Source: an uncultured Agromyces sp.
GTDB lineage: Bacteria > Actinomycetota > Actinomycetes > Actinomycetales > Microbacteriaceae
Assembly: GCA_913053875.1 (NCBI GenBank)
Contig: CAJXGN010000001.1
Span: 310,001 to 374,000, forward strand
Reading direction: 5' to 3'
Length of the DNA: 64,000 bases
Made by a program: the position numbers and the translations under genes. The first letter of the stretch is position 1. The number at the start of each line of letters is the position of its first letter. Below the pieces are notes generated by a model that did no database searches, was not told the DNA's origin, and was given only the letters and a program-made list of their open reading frames with translations. This document shows positions 1-9,300 of the stretch, one piece after another.

Positions 1-312
1 GCGATCGAGGTCGCGCCAGGCGATGCCGGCGGGCGCGTCGTCGAGCGGGTGGGCGTAGGAGGCGTCGGGCACGACGAACGACACGCGTTCGGTGAGCCGG
101 AACGCACGGAAGAAGGGCGAGGCGAGCGCCGCCGGGTGCACCGCGGAGCACAGGTCGTGCCGGAATCCGGGCAGCGTGAGCTCCTCGGTGCGCAGTCCCC
201 CGCCGATCGTCTCCGCGCGCTCGGTGAGGCGCACGCGCAGCCCGGCCGCGGCGAGCGTCACCGCGGCCGCGAGCCCGTTGGGCCCCGCACCGACGACGTT
301 GGCGTCGATCAC
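1..312 (-). CDS. NAD(P)/FAD-dependent oxidoreductase, N-terminal part (cut by window edge)
   Basis: The visible 104 residues are the N-terminus of a COG1233-type (phytoene-desaturase-like) flavoprotein. A Rossmann FAD-binding motif VGAGPNG lies at residues 8-14 and is followed by a typical beta-alpha-beta unit. The segment around HDLCSAVHP is closely matched by the complete protein encoded at 52012-53454, so the two are paralogues. The GTG start overlaps the stop of the upstream membrane-protein gene as GTGA, which implies translational coupling and a shared operon. The substrate is unknown; this family includes carotenoid desaturases, retinol saturases and uncharacterised actinobacterial oxidoreductases. 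The C-terminus lies outside the window. Confidence 0.85.
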   Translation of the reverse strand, partial: MIDANVVGAGPNGLAAAVTLAAAGLRVRLTERAETIGGGLRTEELTLPGFRHDLCSAVHPAALASPFFRAFRLTERVSFVVPDASYAHPLDDAPAGIAWRDLDR

Positions 313-1748
313 GGGCGCGCCCCGAGCGTGACGGGAGCGACCAGCACACCGGCATCCTCCCGCATCCACCACAGCCCCGTCGCGCGCCGCTCCGGGGGTG
401 TGGCGAAGCGGTAGCGGTACACGCGCGCCCGCACCGCCACGGGCCGACGGCCGTCGAACGGGTCGACCCGCAGCAGCCGCAGGGTCGCCGGATCGGCTTC
501 CAGCAGCCGCACGAGGAACGCGCGGAACCAGCCGTGGTCGGGCGCGCCGAGCGCGAGGAACCACATCAGCCAGTCGAGCCGCAGGTGGTACGGCGCGAAC
601 TGCCGGGGCATCCGCGCCGGGTCGCCCGGCTTGCCGTGGAACTCGTAGGCGACCCAGTCGCCCGGCGCGGGATCGGCCGACTCGGTGCCCTCGACGACGA
701 CCTCCTCGCGGCGCTTCGTCACGGTGCCGAACGCCCCGTACGCGTTCACGAGGTGGAACCGGTTGAAGCTCGCGTTCATGAGCTGGTGCCGGGCGAACAG
801 GTTGCGCAGCGGCTGCCAGCTGAGCGCGACGAGGCCGGCGAACACGAGCGTCGTGAGCACGGCGAACCACACGGGAGTGGGCGCGTACGCGGTCTGGGCG
901 GGCCACGCGGGCACGACCGCGTGCACGAACCCGTCGCCGATCGCGGCGCAGGCGAGCACCATGGTGAGCCAGTTCAGCCACGCGAAGTTGCCGGTGAGCA
1001 CGAGCCAGGCCTGGGTGCCGACGATCACGAGGGCGGCGACGGATGCCACGGGCTGCGGCGCGAACAGCAGGAACGGCACGCCGAGCTGGGCGACGAAGTT
1101 GGCCACGACCTCCGACCGGTGGAACCAGGCCGGCAGCAGGTGCGCCCAGCGGCTGAGCGGATTCGGCATCGGCTGCGTCTCGTGGTGGTACGCGAGCGCC
1201 GTGAGGTCGCGCCACTCGCGCCCGCCGCGCCACTTGATCATGCCCGCGCCGAACTCGAGGCGGAACACGAGCCACCAGACGAAGCCGAGCTCCAGGATCG
1301 GCGGCGCCACCTCGTTCGAGCCGAGGAAGGCGACCACGAACAGCGACTCGAGCAGCAGGCTCTCCCAGCCGAACCCGTAGAACGTCTGCCCCACGTTCAC
1401 GATCGACAGGTAGAGCACCCAGAGCACGCCGAAGGCGAGCATCGGCAGCCACGGCGGCCCGAGCTGCGGGAACCCGGCGACCAGGGATGCGGACACGAGC
1501 GCGCCGAGGGCGCAGCAGCCCCGGAGCATCCGATCGCTGTAGTGCACCCGGAAGATCGTCGGCTGCCGGCGCGCGTAGCCCCGTTCGAGGAAGCGGCGCA
1601 CGGGCAGCAGCCCCCGCTCGCCGAGGAGCGCGGGGAACTGCGACCACGACGAGACGAACGCGACCAGCGCGACCGCCGCGGTGCCGCGCTGCAGCACCTG
1701 GCGGGCGAACTCGAAGCCGCTCCCGTCGAGCAGCGCGAGCCAGTCCAC
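309..1748 (-). CDS. Lipase maturation factor family membrane protein
   Basis: A 479-residue polytopic membrane protein with about eight hydrophobic segments. It resembles the LMF1/LMF2 family: conserved tracts include [14 protein letters not shown] near residue 123 and an [12 protein letters not shown] tract near residue 166, followed by aromatic and histidine-rich sequence. In animals LMF1 helps lipases fold in the ER; the bacterial role is unknown. The family is distantly related to HTTM/vitamin-K-carboxylase-like proteins, one of which is encoded at 50765. The start is GTG, with AGGA a few bases upstream, 9 nt after the MFS gene ends. Its stop overlaps the start of the FAD oxidoreductase, so the pair is probably co-translated. 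The family call is confident; the function is not known. Confidence 0.85.
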   Translation of the reverse strand: MDWLALLDGSGFEFARQVLQRGTAAVALVAFVSSWSQFPALLGERGLLPVRRFLERGYARRQPTIFRVHYSDRMLRGCCALGALVSASLVAGFPQLGPPWLPMLAFGVLWVLYLSIVNVGQTFYGFGWESLLLESLFVVAFLGSNEVAPPILELGFVWWLVFRLEFGAGMIKWRGGREWRDLTALAYHHETQPMPNPLSRWAHLLPAWFHRSEVVANFVAQLGVPFLLFAPQPVASVAALVIVGTQAWLVLTGNFAWLNWLTMVLACAAIGDGFVHAVVPAWPAQTAYAPTPVWFAVLTTLVFAGLVALSWQPLRNLFARHQLMNASFNRFHLVNAYGAFGTVTKRREEVVVEGTESADPAPGDWVAYEFHGKPGDPARMPRQFAPYHLRLDWLMWFLALGAPDHGWFRAFLVRLLEADPATLRLLRVDPFDGRRPVAVRARVYRYRFATPPERRATGLWWMREDAGVLVAPVTLGARP

Positions 1749-1757
1749 GTTCCTACG

Positions 1758-3047
1758 CTACGACTCCTCGTCGGCGTCGGGCAGCGTGCGCATGCCGAGG
1801 AACGGCGAGAAGACCACGACCGCGCCCGCGAGCAGCTGGCAGACGGCGCCGACCCACATGGTCGGCACGACCCCGATGACCTCGGCGAGCGCGCCCGCGA
1901 GCAGGGCCGACAGCGGCATGACGCCCCACACCACGAACCGGATCGACGCGTTCATGCGCCCGAGCAGGTGGTGCGGCGTGACCCGCTGGCGGAAGCTCAC
2001 CTGGGCGATGTTGTAGACCAGCACCGAGAACGAGAAGCCGAACTCGGCGACGATCAGCAGCGGCACCGCGAACGCCGGCACGGCCGCCGAGAGCGGCACG
2101 AGGCAGGCCGAGAGGCCGAACAGCACGGTGGACAGCGGGATGACGGTGCCCTCGCCGACGAGCCGCGTGATCCACGGGGTGGCGACCGCGCCGAGCAGCC
2201 CGCCGACCGAGCCGACCGAGAGCACGAGCCCGAGCACCGCGGGCGTGAGGCCGAGCTCGCGCAGCACGAGCAGGCTCATGAGCGTCATCGAGATGGTGCC
2301 GAACAGGTTCGCGAGGGCGGTGTTCAGCGTGATGCGGCGGATCAGCCGGTGGTGCCAGACGAACGAGAGCCCCTCGCGGATCTCGCCGACGAGGCCGACG
2401 CCGGGCGTGCGGGCCCTGGGCGTCTCGTGCTCGCGGATGCCGAGCAGGAAGAGGAACGACACGAGGTAGGTGACGGCCGTTGCGGCGATCACGAACGGTG
2501 CGGAGACGATCGCGAGCAGGCCGCCGCCGATCGCCGGCCCGCCGATGCGAGCGACCTGGGCGGTGGCCTCGAGCTTCGCGTTCGCCTCGCCGATGCGCGC
2601 GCGGTGCACGAGCACCGGGATCACCGACTGGTACGAGACGTCGAAGAACACGGTCGCGGTGCCGATGATCAGCGCGACGAGGTAGGCGTGCCACATCTCG
2701 AGCCGGTCGAGCATCCAGAGCAGCGGGATCGTGGCGAGCGCGACGGCGCGCACGAGGTCGGCGACGATCATGACCCGGCGCTTGCGCATGCGGTCGATCC
2801 AGGCGCCCGCGGGCAGGCCGACCACGAGGAACGCGGCGGTCGTGGCGGCGTTCAGCAGGCCCACCTCGAACTCGCTCGCGCCGAGCACCACGATCGCGAG
2901 CACGGGCACCGCCACGGTCGCGAGCTGCGCGCCGAACTGGCTGACGGTCTGCGCGGCCCAGAGCTGGAGGAACGCGCGGTCGCGCCAGAGGGAGGGGCCG
3001 GCCTTCGGGGCATCCTCGGTCGTGTCGGTGGTGGTGTCGCTCGTCAC
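1758..3047 (-). CDS. MFS transporter (drug/enterobactin exporter type)
   Basis: A 429-residue protein with about 12 membrane segments, of the MFS_3 type related to EntS and macrolide exporters. The N-terminal half carries the loop-2-like motif GLPAGAWIDRMRKRR after the second hydrophobic segment, typical of proton-driven efflux pumps. It probably exports a small hydrophobic compound across the cytoplasmic membrane. The start is GTG. It is divergently transcribed from an ArsR-like regulator with only 19 bp between the two start codons, so control by that regulator is likely. It lies upstream of the LMF-like and oxidoreductase genes on the same strand and may lead that operon. The substrate cannot be told from sequence. 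Confidence 0.85.
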   Translation of the reverse strand: MTSDTTTDTTEDAPKAGPSLWRDRAFLQLWAAQTVSQFGAQLATVAVPVLAIVVLGASEFEVGLLNAATTAAFLVVGLPAGAWIDRMRKRRVMIVADLVRAVALATIPLLWMLDRLEMWHAYLVALIIGTATVFFDVSYQSVIPVLVHRARIGEANAKLEATAQVARIGGPAIGGGLLAIVSAPFVIAATAVTYLVSFLFLLGIREHETPRARTPGVGLVGEIREGLSFVWHHRLIRRITLNTALANLFGTISMTLMSLLVLRELGLTPAVLGLVLSVGSVGGLLGAVATPWITRLVGEGTVIPLSTVLFGLSACLVPLSAAVPAFAVPLLIVAEFGFSFSVLVYNIAQVSFRQRVTPHHLLGRMNASIRFVVWGVMPLSALLAGALAEVIGVVPTMWVGAVCQLLAGAVVVFSPFLGMRTLPDADEES

Positions 3048-3053
3048 GTCGAC

Positions 3054-3085
3054 TATCCTGAGGCGTGTGATTGAGAAAAGTCAAT
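3054..3085 (+). promoter_or_regulatory. Promoter -10 box and operator-like inverted repeat at the ArsR-type gene start
   Basis: TATCCT at 3054-3059 lies 7 nt before the GTG at 3067, the spacing expected for a leaderless transcript starting at the GTG. An inverted repeat ATTGA-N6-TCAAT occupies 3070-3085, just inside the gene, and resembles the short AT-rich dyads bound by ArsR-family repressors. Bound protein there would block this transcript and probably also divergent transcription of the MFS gene. The operator assignment is inferred from the pattern only. Confidence 0.5.
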
Positions 3086-3636
3086 GTGCGGATGCCCCCG
3101 AGGCCGCGGGGCCCGACTCGGTCGCCGCCGGCGGGCCGGCCGACGACGAGACGCTGGCGCACGCGCGCGCCAAGGCGCTCGCCTCGCCCCTGCGCCTGCG
3201 CATCCTGCGCATCTGCCTGCACGAACCGCACACCAACCGCGAGATCGCCGAGCGGCTCGGGCTGAACCCCGGCACCTGCCTGCACCACGTGCGCACGCTC
3301 GTCGCGACCGGGTTCCTGCGGCGGGCGGATGCGGCGGACGACGGCCGCCCGGCACGCGAGGTGCCGTACCTCGCGACCCGGCTGAGCTGGCGGCAGCCGC
3401 TGCCCGGCGGCGCACGCGTGCTCGTCGAGGCGTTCCTCGAGGAGATCGCCGGGCTCGACGACGACGACCTCGACCTGGCGCGCCTGGGACTGCGACTGGC
3501 GCCGGCCGAGGTCGAGGAGTTCCAGCGGCGCATGAACGACCTGCTGCAGGAGTTCGCGGCGCGGCCGAGCGCGGACGGCGGCGAGGCGGTGTCGGTCTTC
3601 GTCGCGGTGCACCCGGACCACGCGAACCAGGGCTGA
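3067..3636 (+). CDS. ArsR-like winged-helix transcriptional regulator
   Basis: A 189-residue DNA-binding protein. After an acidic N-terminal tail (about 25 residues), residues 30-90 form a winged helix-turn-helix: ASPLRLRILRICL, then NREIAERLGLNPGTCLHHV as the recognition helix region, then the wing. No metal-binding cysteine pair of the ArsR type is visible, so the inducer is more likely an organic ligand or protein. The C-terminal half is helical with no recognised domain. It is divergent from the MFS transporter gene, its probable target. The GTG start was chosen because it fits a leaderless promoter and removes the non-homologous upstream reading frame. Confidence 0.8.
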   Translation: MIEKSQCADAPEAAGPDSVAAGGPADDETLAHARAKALASPLRLRILRICLHEPHTNREIAERLGLNPGTCLHHVRTLVATGFLRRADAADDGRPAREVPYLATRLSWRQPLPGGARVLVEAFLEEIAGLDDDDLDLARLGLRLAPAEVEEFQRRMNDLLQEFAARPSADGGEAVSVFVAVHPDHANQG

Positions 3637-3684
3637 CGGCCGGCCCGAGGCATCCGCTCGGCCCTGCGCCCACGGTGCGCGGAG

Positions 3685-4680
3685 TCAGCCCGCGACGATC
3701 GTGCGCGCGCCCGCCTCGGACTCGTCGAGGTCGCCGGTCTCCCCCGCGCGCACCGCGCGGCCGCCGAGCACGAGCATGTACGCGAGGAACGCGCCCAGCG
3801 CGACCACCCCGATGCCGACCTTCACCGGCCACGGCCACGGTGCCGGCGTCACGTACCCCTCGATCACGCCCGACACCAACAGCACGACCACGAGGCCCAA
3901 CGCGATCGAGAACAGCGCCCGGCCGTCCTCGGCGAGCGCCTGCCCGCGCGTGCGACGGCCCGGCGCGACCCACGACCAGAAGATGCGCAGCCCCGCCGCC
4001 GCGGCCACGAACACCGCGGTGAGCTCGAGCAGCCCGTGCGGAGCGATGTACGCGAAGAACGTGTCGCCCTCGCCGTACGCGAACATGACCGCACCCGTCA
4101 CGCCGAGGTTCTGCGCGTTCTGCAGGATCACGTACGGCACGAACACGCCCGTGATGCCGAAGGCGATGCACTGCGCGGCGATCCAGGCGTTGTTGGTCCA
4201 GACGAGGCCCGTGAACGACGCCGCCGGGTTCTCGGAGTAGTAGTCGACGAAGTCCTCGCGGGCCAACTGCTCGAACTGCTCGTCGCTGCCGAGCGAGGCG
4301 AGCACGCGCGGGTCGGCCAGCGCCCAGCCCGCGACGAGGCCCGCGACCGCGAGCGTCGCGAGCGCCACCGCCAGGGTCAGCCAGCGCACCCGGTACAGCG
4401 CCGCGGGGAGCTGCACGACCGCGAACTGCGGGATGCGCGCCAGGAGGTTCGTGCCGGCGCCCGTGAAGCGGATGCGCGCGCGCGACAGCGACACGGAGAG
4501 CCGGTCGCCGATCGCGGTCGAGCCGGCCGTCGTCTGCAGGGTCGACAGGTCGGCCGCACCGGCCTGGTAGCGGGCGATCAGCTCGTCGGCCTCCGCGCCG
4601 TCGAGGCGTCTCGTGCGCGCGAGCTCGTCGAGCCGCTCCCACTCGGAGCGGCGGGCGGCGGCGAGGGCGTCGAGGTCCAT
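3685..4680 (-). CDS. Stage II sporulation protein M (SpoIIM) family membrane protein
   Basis: A 331-residue integral membrane protein with an N-terminal cytoplasmic helical region (about 100 residues) and five or six membrane segments, as in the SpoIIM/DUF95 family. In Bacillus SpoIIM belongs to the DMP complex that remodels septal peptidoglycan. In non-sporulating actinobacteria its homologues are usually encoded beside RDD-domain and MoxR/DUF58 genes and have no known role. Here the RDD partner is divergent, with 17 bp between the starts. The ATG at 4680 was chosen because the sequence upstream is non-homologous and a TAGTAT box lies 8 nt before it. Confidence 0.85.
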   Translation of the reverse strand: MDLDALAAARRSEWERLDELARTRRLDGAEADELIARYQAGAADLSTLQTTAGSTAIGDRLSVSLSRARIRFTGAGTNLLARIPQFAVVQLPAALYRVRWLTLAVALATLAVAGLVAGWALADPRVLASLGSDEQFEQLAREDFVDYYSENPAASFTGLVWTNNAWIAAQCIAFGITGVFVPYVILQNAQNLGVTGAVMFAYGEGDTFFAYIAPHGLLELTAVFVAAAAGLRIFWSWVAPGRRTRGQALAEDGRALFSIALGLVVVLLVSGVIEGYVTPAPWPWPVKVGIGVVALGAFLAYMLVLGGRAVRAGETGDLDESEAGARTIVAG

Positions 4681-4697
4681 CTGCTTGAATACTACCC
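4681..4697. promoter_or_regulatory. Compact divergent promoter between SpoIIM and RDD genes
   Basis: The 17-bp gap contains TAGTAT on the minus strand (4694-4689), 8 nt from the SpoIIM start, so that transcript is probably leaderless. On the plus strand AATACT (4688-4693) overlaps the same bases, 4 nt before the RDD ATG. Both genes appear to share one AT-rich box, so simultaneous initiation in both directions would be mutually exclusive. Confidence 0.5.
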
Positions 4698-5534
4698 ATG
4701 GCCGCGCAGCCCGAATCGGATGCCCCGGGCGGAGCGTTCGTCGTCGGCGAGGCGGTCGCACTCGACGTCCGCACCGCGAGCGTGTTCCTGCGCGCGGCGG
4801 GTGCTGCGATCGACGTGCTCGCCACGCTCCTCGCGATCGCGCTGACCGTCCTGATCGCGGTCAACATCGCCCCGCTCGAGCTCGACTCGGCGCTCGGCCG
4901 GGCGGTCGCCGTGGCGATCCTCGTGACGTTCCTCGTCATCGTGCCGACGGTCGTGGAGACCGCGAGCTCCGGGCGCTCGCTCGGCAAGCTCGCCATCGGC
5001 GCGCGCGTCGTGCGCGACGACGGCGGCGCCATCCAGGCGCGGCACGCGTTCGTGCGCGCGCTCGTGGGCGTGCTCGAGATCTACCTGACGTTCGGCGGGG
5101 TCGCGCTCGCGGTCGGCTTCCTCAACCCGCACGGCAAGCGCCTCGGCGACATCCTCGCCGGCACGCACGCGCAGGCCGAGCGCGTGCCGCACGTGCCGCG
5201 GGTCGAGACCGGCGTGCCGATCGAGCTCGCCGAGTGGGCGCACACGGCCGACGTGGTGCGCCTGCCCGCCCCGCTCGCCCGGCGCATCGCGCAGTTCCTC
5301 GCCCAGGCCCCGCACCTCGCGCCCGCCAGCCGGTCCCGGCTCGCCGAGTCCCTCGCGCGCGACGCGGCCCCGTACGTGTCGCCGGTGCCCGCCGTCGCAC
5401 CCGAGGCGCTGCTCGCGGGCATCGTGGCCGTGCGCCGCCACCGCGACGCCACGGCGCTCGCGCTCGAATCCGAGCGGATGCGGGCGCTCGAGCCCGTGCT
5501 GGGCGCGCGTCCCGCGGGGTTCCCGATCCGCTGA
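4698..5534 (+). CDS. RDD family membrane protein
   Basis: A 278-residue protein with an RDD domain at residues 15-150. It has three hydrophobic segments and the signature RAAGAAIDVLATLLA and SGRSLGKLAIGARVVRDDGG, with the conserved Arg and Asp residues that name the family. The C-terminal 120 residues are soluble and rich in arginine and alanine. RDD proteins are implicated in ion transport or membrane regulation, and pairs with SpoIIM-family proteins recur in actinobacteria, suggesting a membrane complex. It ends 18 bp from the convergent ahcY stop, with no obvious terminator between. Confidence 0.85.
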   Translation: MAAQPESDAPGGAFVVGEAVALDVRTASVFLRAAGAAIDVLATLLAIALTVLIAVNIAPLELDSALGRAVAVAILVTFLVIVPTVVETASSGRSLGKLAIGARVVRDDGGAIQARHAFVRALVGVLEIYLTFGGVALAVGFLNPHGKRLGDILAGTHAQAERVPHVPRVETGVPIELAEWAHTADVVRLPAPLARRIAQFLAQAPHLAPASRSRLAESLARDAAPYVSPVPAVAPEALLAGIVAVRRHRDATALALESERMRALEPVLGARPAGFPIR

Positions 5535-5552
5535 CCCGCGGGCGCCGGTCGC

Positions 5553-7034
<1,482 letters not shown>

Positions 7035-7079
7035 GCCCTCATTCTCGCAGCCGCGCGGGTCACGTCGCGCGGGCGGGGG

Positions 7080-7313
7080 TCAGCCGGTGGCGCCGAGCCC
7101 GCCGACGAGGTCGTCGCCGAGCACCGTGTGCCGGACGACCTGCCAGCCCTGCGGCGCCGAGGTGCGCTCCGCGTGCCGGGCGCACAGGTCGTAGCTGTGC
7201 GGCTCGGCGGCGACCGCGAGCGGACCGAGCACCGCCATCTGGTCGGCGTAGACGTAGGTGAGCGTCGCGACCGCCGAGGCGGTGCAGGCGATGCGCGAGC
7301 AGGTGCGGTCCAT
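7080..7313 (-). CDS. DUF3499 family protein
   Basis: A small 77-residue protein of the DUF3499 family, conserved in most actinobacteria (Rv3258c in M. tuberculosis, from memory). It has cysteines at residues 5 and 10 and a CARH motif at 44-47, compatible with a zinc-ribbon-like metal site. The ATG at 7313 was chosen because the family begins with a short MDRxCSR-type sequence. It is divergent from the metallopeptidase-fold gene, which is also its neighbour in other genomes. The function is unknown. Confidence 0.85.
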   Translation of the reverse strand: MDRTCSRIACTASAVATLTYVYADQMAVLGPLAVAAEPHSYDLCARHAERTSAPQGWQVVRHTVLGDDLVGGLGATG

Positions 7314-7347
7314 GGCGGATCCAGCGTAGCGACACCTGGGGCGCCAG

Positions 7348-7353
7348 TAGGAT
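7348..7353 (+). promoter_or_regulatory. -10 box for leaderless transcription of the metallopeptidase-fold gene
   Basis: TAGGAT lies 6 nt before the ATG at 7360, and no Shine-Dalgarno sequence fits between, so the mRNA probably starts at the start codon. Confidence 0.5.
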
Positions 7354-7359
7354 TGCGAC

Positions 7360-7806
7360 ATGCCACGACCCCGCCGCCGCGCCGCCACGGTTCGCTCGCC
7401 GCGACGGTCGGCGCGCAACCGCCACGGCCGCGGGCTGCGCTCGTCGGTCGCCGGCCCGCACCTGCCCATGCTGCGCACGCGCGAGGGCGATTTCGAGCTC
7501 ATCGTCTCGACCACCGCGGCGTACCTGCGCGGGCTCTGGCCGGACGAGCTCGCGGGCGTGCGGTTCGAGGTGGCGCAGGCCCCCGCCGAGGCGATCCACG
7601 ACGACCACGTCGACCGCTGGAAGGTGCATCACGACTCGCGGCGCATCGTGCTCTACCGCCTGCCGATCGTGCGCTTCGCGCACGCGGAGGACGTCGACGA
7701 GCTGCACGAGCGCATGCTCATCGAGAGCTGCGTGTTCCGTGCGGTCGCCGACCTGCTCGACACCGACCCGTGGGACCTCGCGCCGAACCGGTATCGCGGG
7801 TTCTGA
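7360..7806 (+). CDS. Metallopeptidase-family (zincin-like) protein lacking HExxH
   Basis: A 148-residue protein of the PF06262 type encoded beside DUF3499 in actinobacteria (Rv3259 position). The first 35 residues are basic and probably disordered. The core runs from residue 40: the FELIVSTTAAYLRGLWPDEL region, then the strand RRIVLYRLPIVRFA, then the helix that normally carries the HExxH zinc motif. Here that helix reads MLIESCVFRAVADLL, with only the glutamate retained in the expected place, so a catalytic zinc site looks absent. It is probably a pseudo-enzyme or scaffold; whether this is general in the actinobacterial branch needs an alignment. It is leaderless by promoter spacing. Confidence 0.75.
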   Translation: MPRPRRRAATVRSPRRSARNRHGRGLRSSVAGPHLPMLRTREGDFELIVSTTAAYLRGLWPDELAGVRFEVAQAPAEAIHDDHVDRWKVHHDSRRIVLYRLPIVRFAHAEDVDELHERMLIESCVFRAVADLLDTDPWDLAPNRYRGF

Positions 7807-7869
7807 GCCGCGCGGCGGTGCAGGGCGGCGAGCGGATGCCTCGGGCTCGCGCCCCTCGGGCCCCCGGCG

Positions 7870-9300
7870 TCAGCGCGGGTAGACGCGGATCGGCGCGTCC
7901 AGCGCGCCCGGCGGCAGCACTGCGTAGGCGGCCGACTCCGTGGCATCCGCGTACGTGACGGAGGCGTGCACGCCGGTCGCGTCGTCGAGGCGGAGCACGT
8001 CGCCGCCCGACACGGTCACGCTCGTCGAGCCGCCCGCGGGCACCTCGACGACGCGCTCCGCCCCCGAGCCCTCGGTGACGCGCACGGCGCGCGCCTCCCC
8101 GTCGCTCGCGAGCACGAGGCGCGGCGACGGCCCCGGTGCGATCGCCACCGCGACCGCGTCCACCAGCTCCGGCGCGGCGGCGTACCAGGCGAAGTCGCTG
8201 CCGGCGTCGTCGTCGGGGTCGCCGGTCGTGACCCGCGCGGCCGCGACGACCGGCCCGTCGGCGCGCACGCGCACGTCGACCACCGTCGCCGACAGCGTCG
8301 GCACGGGCACGTCCGCGACCAGGCCCGCGCGCAGCGCGACCTCGACCGAACCGAGCGTCGCGCCCGCGGCGTCGTGGAAGGAGACCGTCGCATCGGCGTC
8401 CTCGTCGTCCGGGGCGAGCAGTCGCACGACCGACACCGCGTCGTCGTCGCCCACGTGGTCGGCGTCGCCGTCGCCCGAGATGCCGCGGGGCACGCCCGGG
8501 ATCACGAGGTCGGTCGCGGGCGCGTCGCCGGCGGAGACGATCGCCACGCCGCCGGGGTCGAGCCCGCGGACGATGCTCTGCTGCATCGTCGCCGCCACCC
8601 GGCCGCCGGTCGACGTGACGTGCACGACCGGCGAGCGCGCGTCGGGGGCGATGCCCGACAGCGCCACGACGCGCTGCGTGCCCGGGGCCACGACCAGCGA
8701 CCCGCCGGCCGACTCGAGGCGGCCGAGCTCGGAGAAGACCTCGACGCGCACGGTCGCGGCGACCTCGCCCGGGTTCACCAGGGACAGCACGGTCGTGCGG
8801 CCGACCGAGACCGCGCCGCCGGCGAGCCACGCCTCCGCGACCGGCTCGGTGCACGCGGCCGCGGCGAAGCCCGCCACGCGCTCGGTCGCGACGCCCTGCG
8901 ACGACGCCGCGGCGAGCAGGCCCGGCTCGACCTCGCCCGGAGCGGTCGCGTACCAGGCCACGCCGCCGAGCGCGTCGGCGCCCGGCACGTCGAGGGCCAG
9001 CGCGGACTGCTCCTCGATCGCGGCCCCGTCGGGGAACGCGCCGTCGACGAGCGACGGGGCGCCGAGCGCCGTCGCTCCGGTCGCCTCCGCGGAGTCCTCG
9101 GCGAGCGCCAGCAGCGGTCCGGCGCACGCGCGCACCTCCTGCGAGTCGGCCGGCAGCACGCGCACGGACGGCGGCTCGACCGACACCTCGGGCAGCGGCT
9201 CGACGGCGGCGACGACGGCGACGGTCGCGCAGACGCCGAGCGCGAGCACGCCCGCACCGATGCGAGCGCCCACCAGTGCGACCGTGCGTGCGGCGATCAT
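7870..9300 (-). CDS. DUF5719 family exported protein
   Basis: A 476-residue protein with an N-terminal signal/anchor segment (residues 5-35, GARIGAGVLALGVCATVAVVAAV) followed by an extracytoplasmic region rich in valine, aspartate and short beta strands, as in DUF5719. No catalytic motif is visible. The ATG overlaps the stop of the giant glycosyltransferase gene (ATGA), so the two are translationally coupled. This glycosyltransferase-DUF5719-DUF3499-WhiB2 order recurs in actinobacteria, which suggests a cell-envelope assembly role outside the membrane. It converges with the metallopeptidase-fold gene across a 63-bp spacer. Confidence 0.8.
   Translation of the reverse strand: MIAARTVALVGARIGAGVLALGVCATVAVVAAVEPLPEVSVEPPSVRVLPADSQEVRACAGPLLALAEDSAEATGATALGAPSLVDGAFPDGAAIEEQSALALDVPGADALGGVAWYATAPGEVEPGLLAAASSQGVATERVAGFAAAACTEPVAEAWLAGGAVSVGRTTVLSLVNPGEVAATVRVEVFSELGRLESAGGSLVVAPGTQRVVALSGIAPDARSPVVHVTSTGGRVAATMQQSIVRGLDPGGVAIVSAGDAPATDLVIPGVPRGISGDGDADHVGDDDAVSVVRLLAPDDEDADATVSFHDAAGATLGSVEVALRAGLVADVPVPTLSATVVDVRVRADGPVVAAARVTTGDPDDDAGSDFAWYAAAPELVDAVAVAIAPGPSPRLVLASDGEARAVRVTEGSGAERVVEVPAGGSTSVTVSGGDVLRLDDATGVHASVTYADATESAAYAVLPPGALDAPIRVYPR

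Noticed and set aside
534-3074. A long plus-strand open frame opposite the LMF-like and MFS genes
   Set aside because: It mirrors two well-supported minus-strand genes, is very rich in Glu, Arg and His, and has no domain: an antisense shadow caused by high G+C.
3641-3664. Hairpin-like GGCCCGAG...CTCGGCC between the ArsR-type and SpoIIM genes
   Set aside because: Pairing needs a bulge and its core CGAGGCATCCGCTCG recurs reversed near 7829, so it is more likely an instance of the GCATCC motif than a real terminator.
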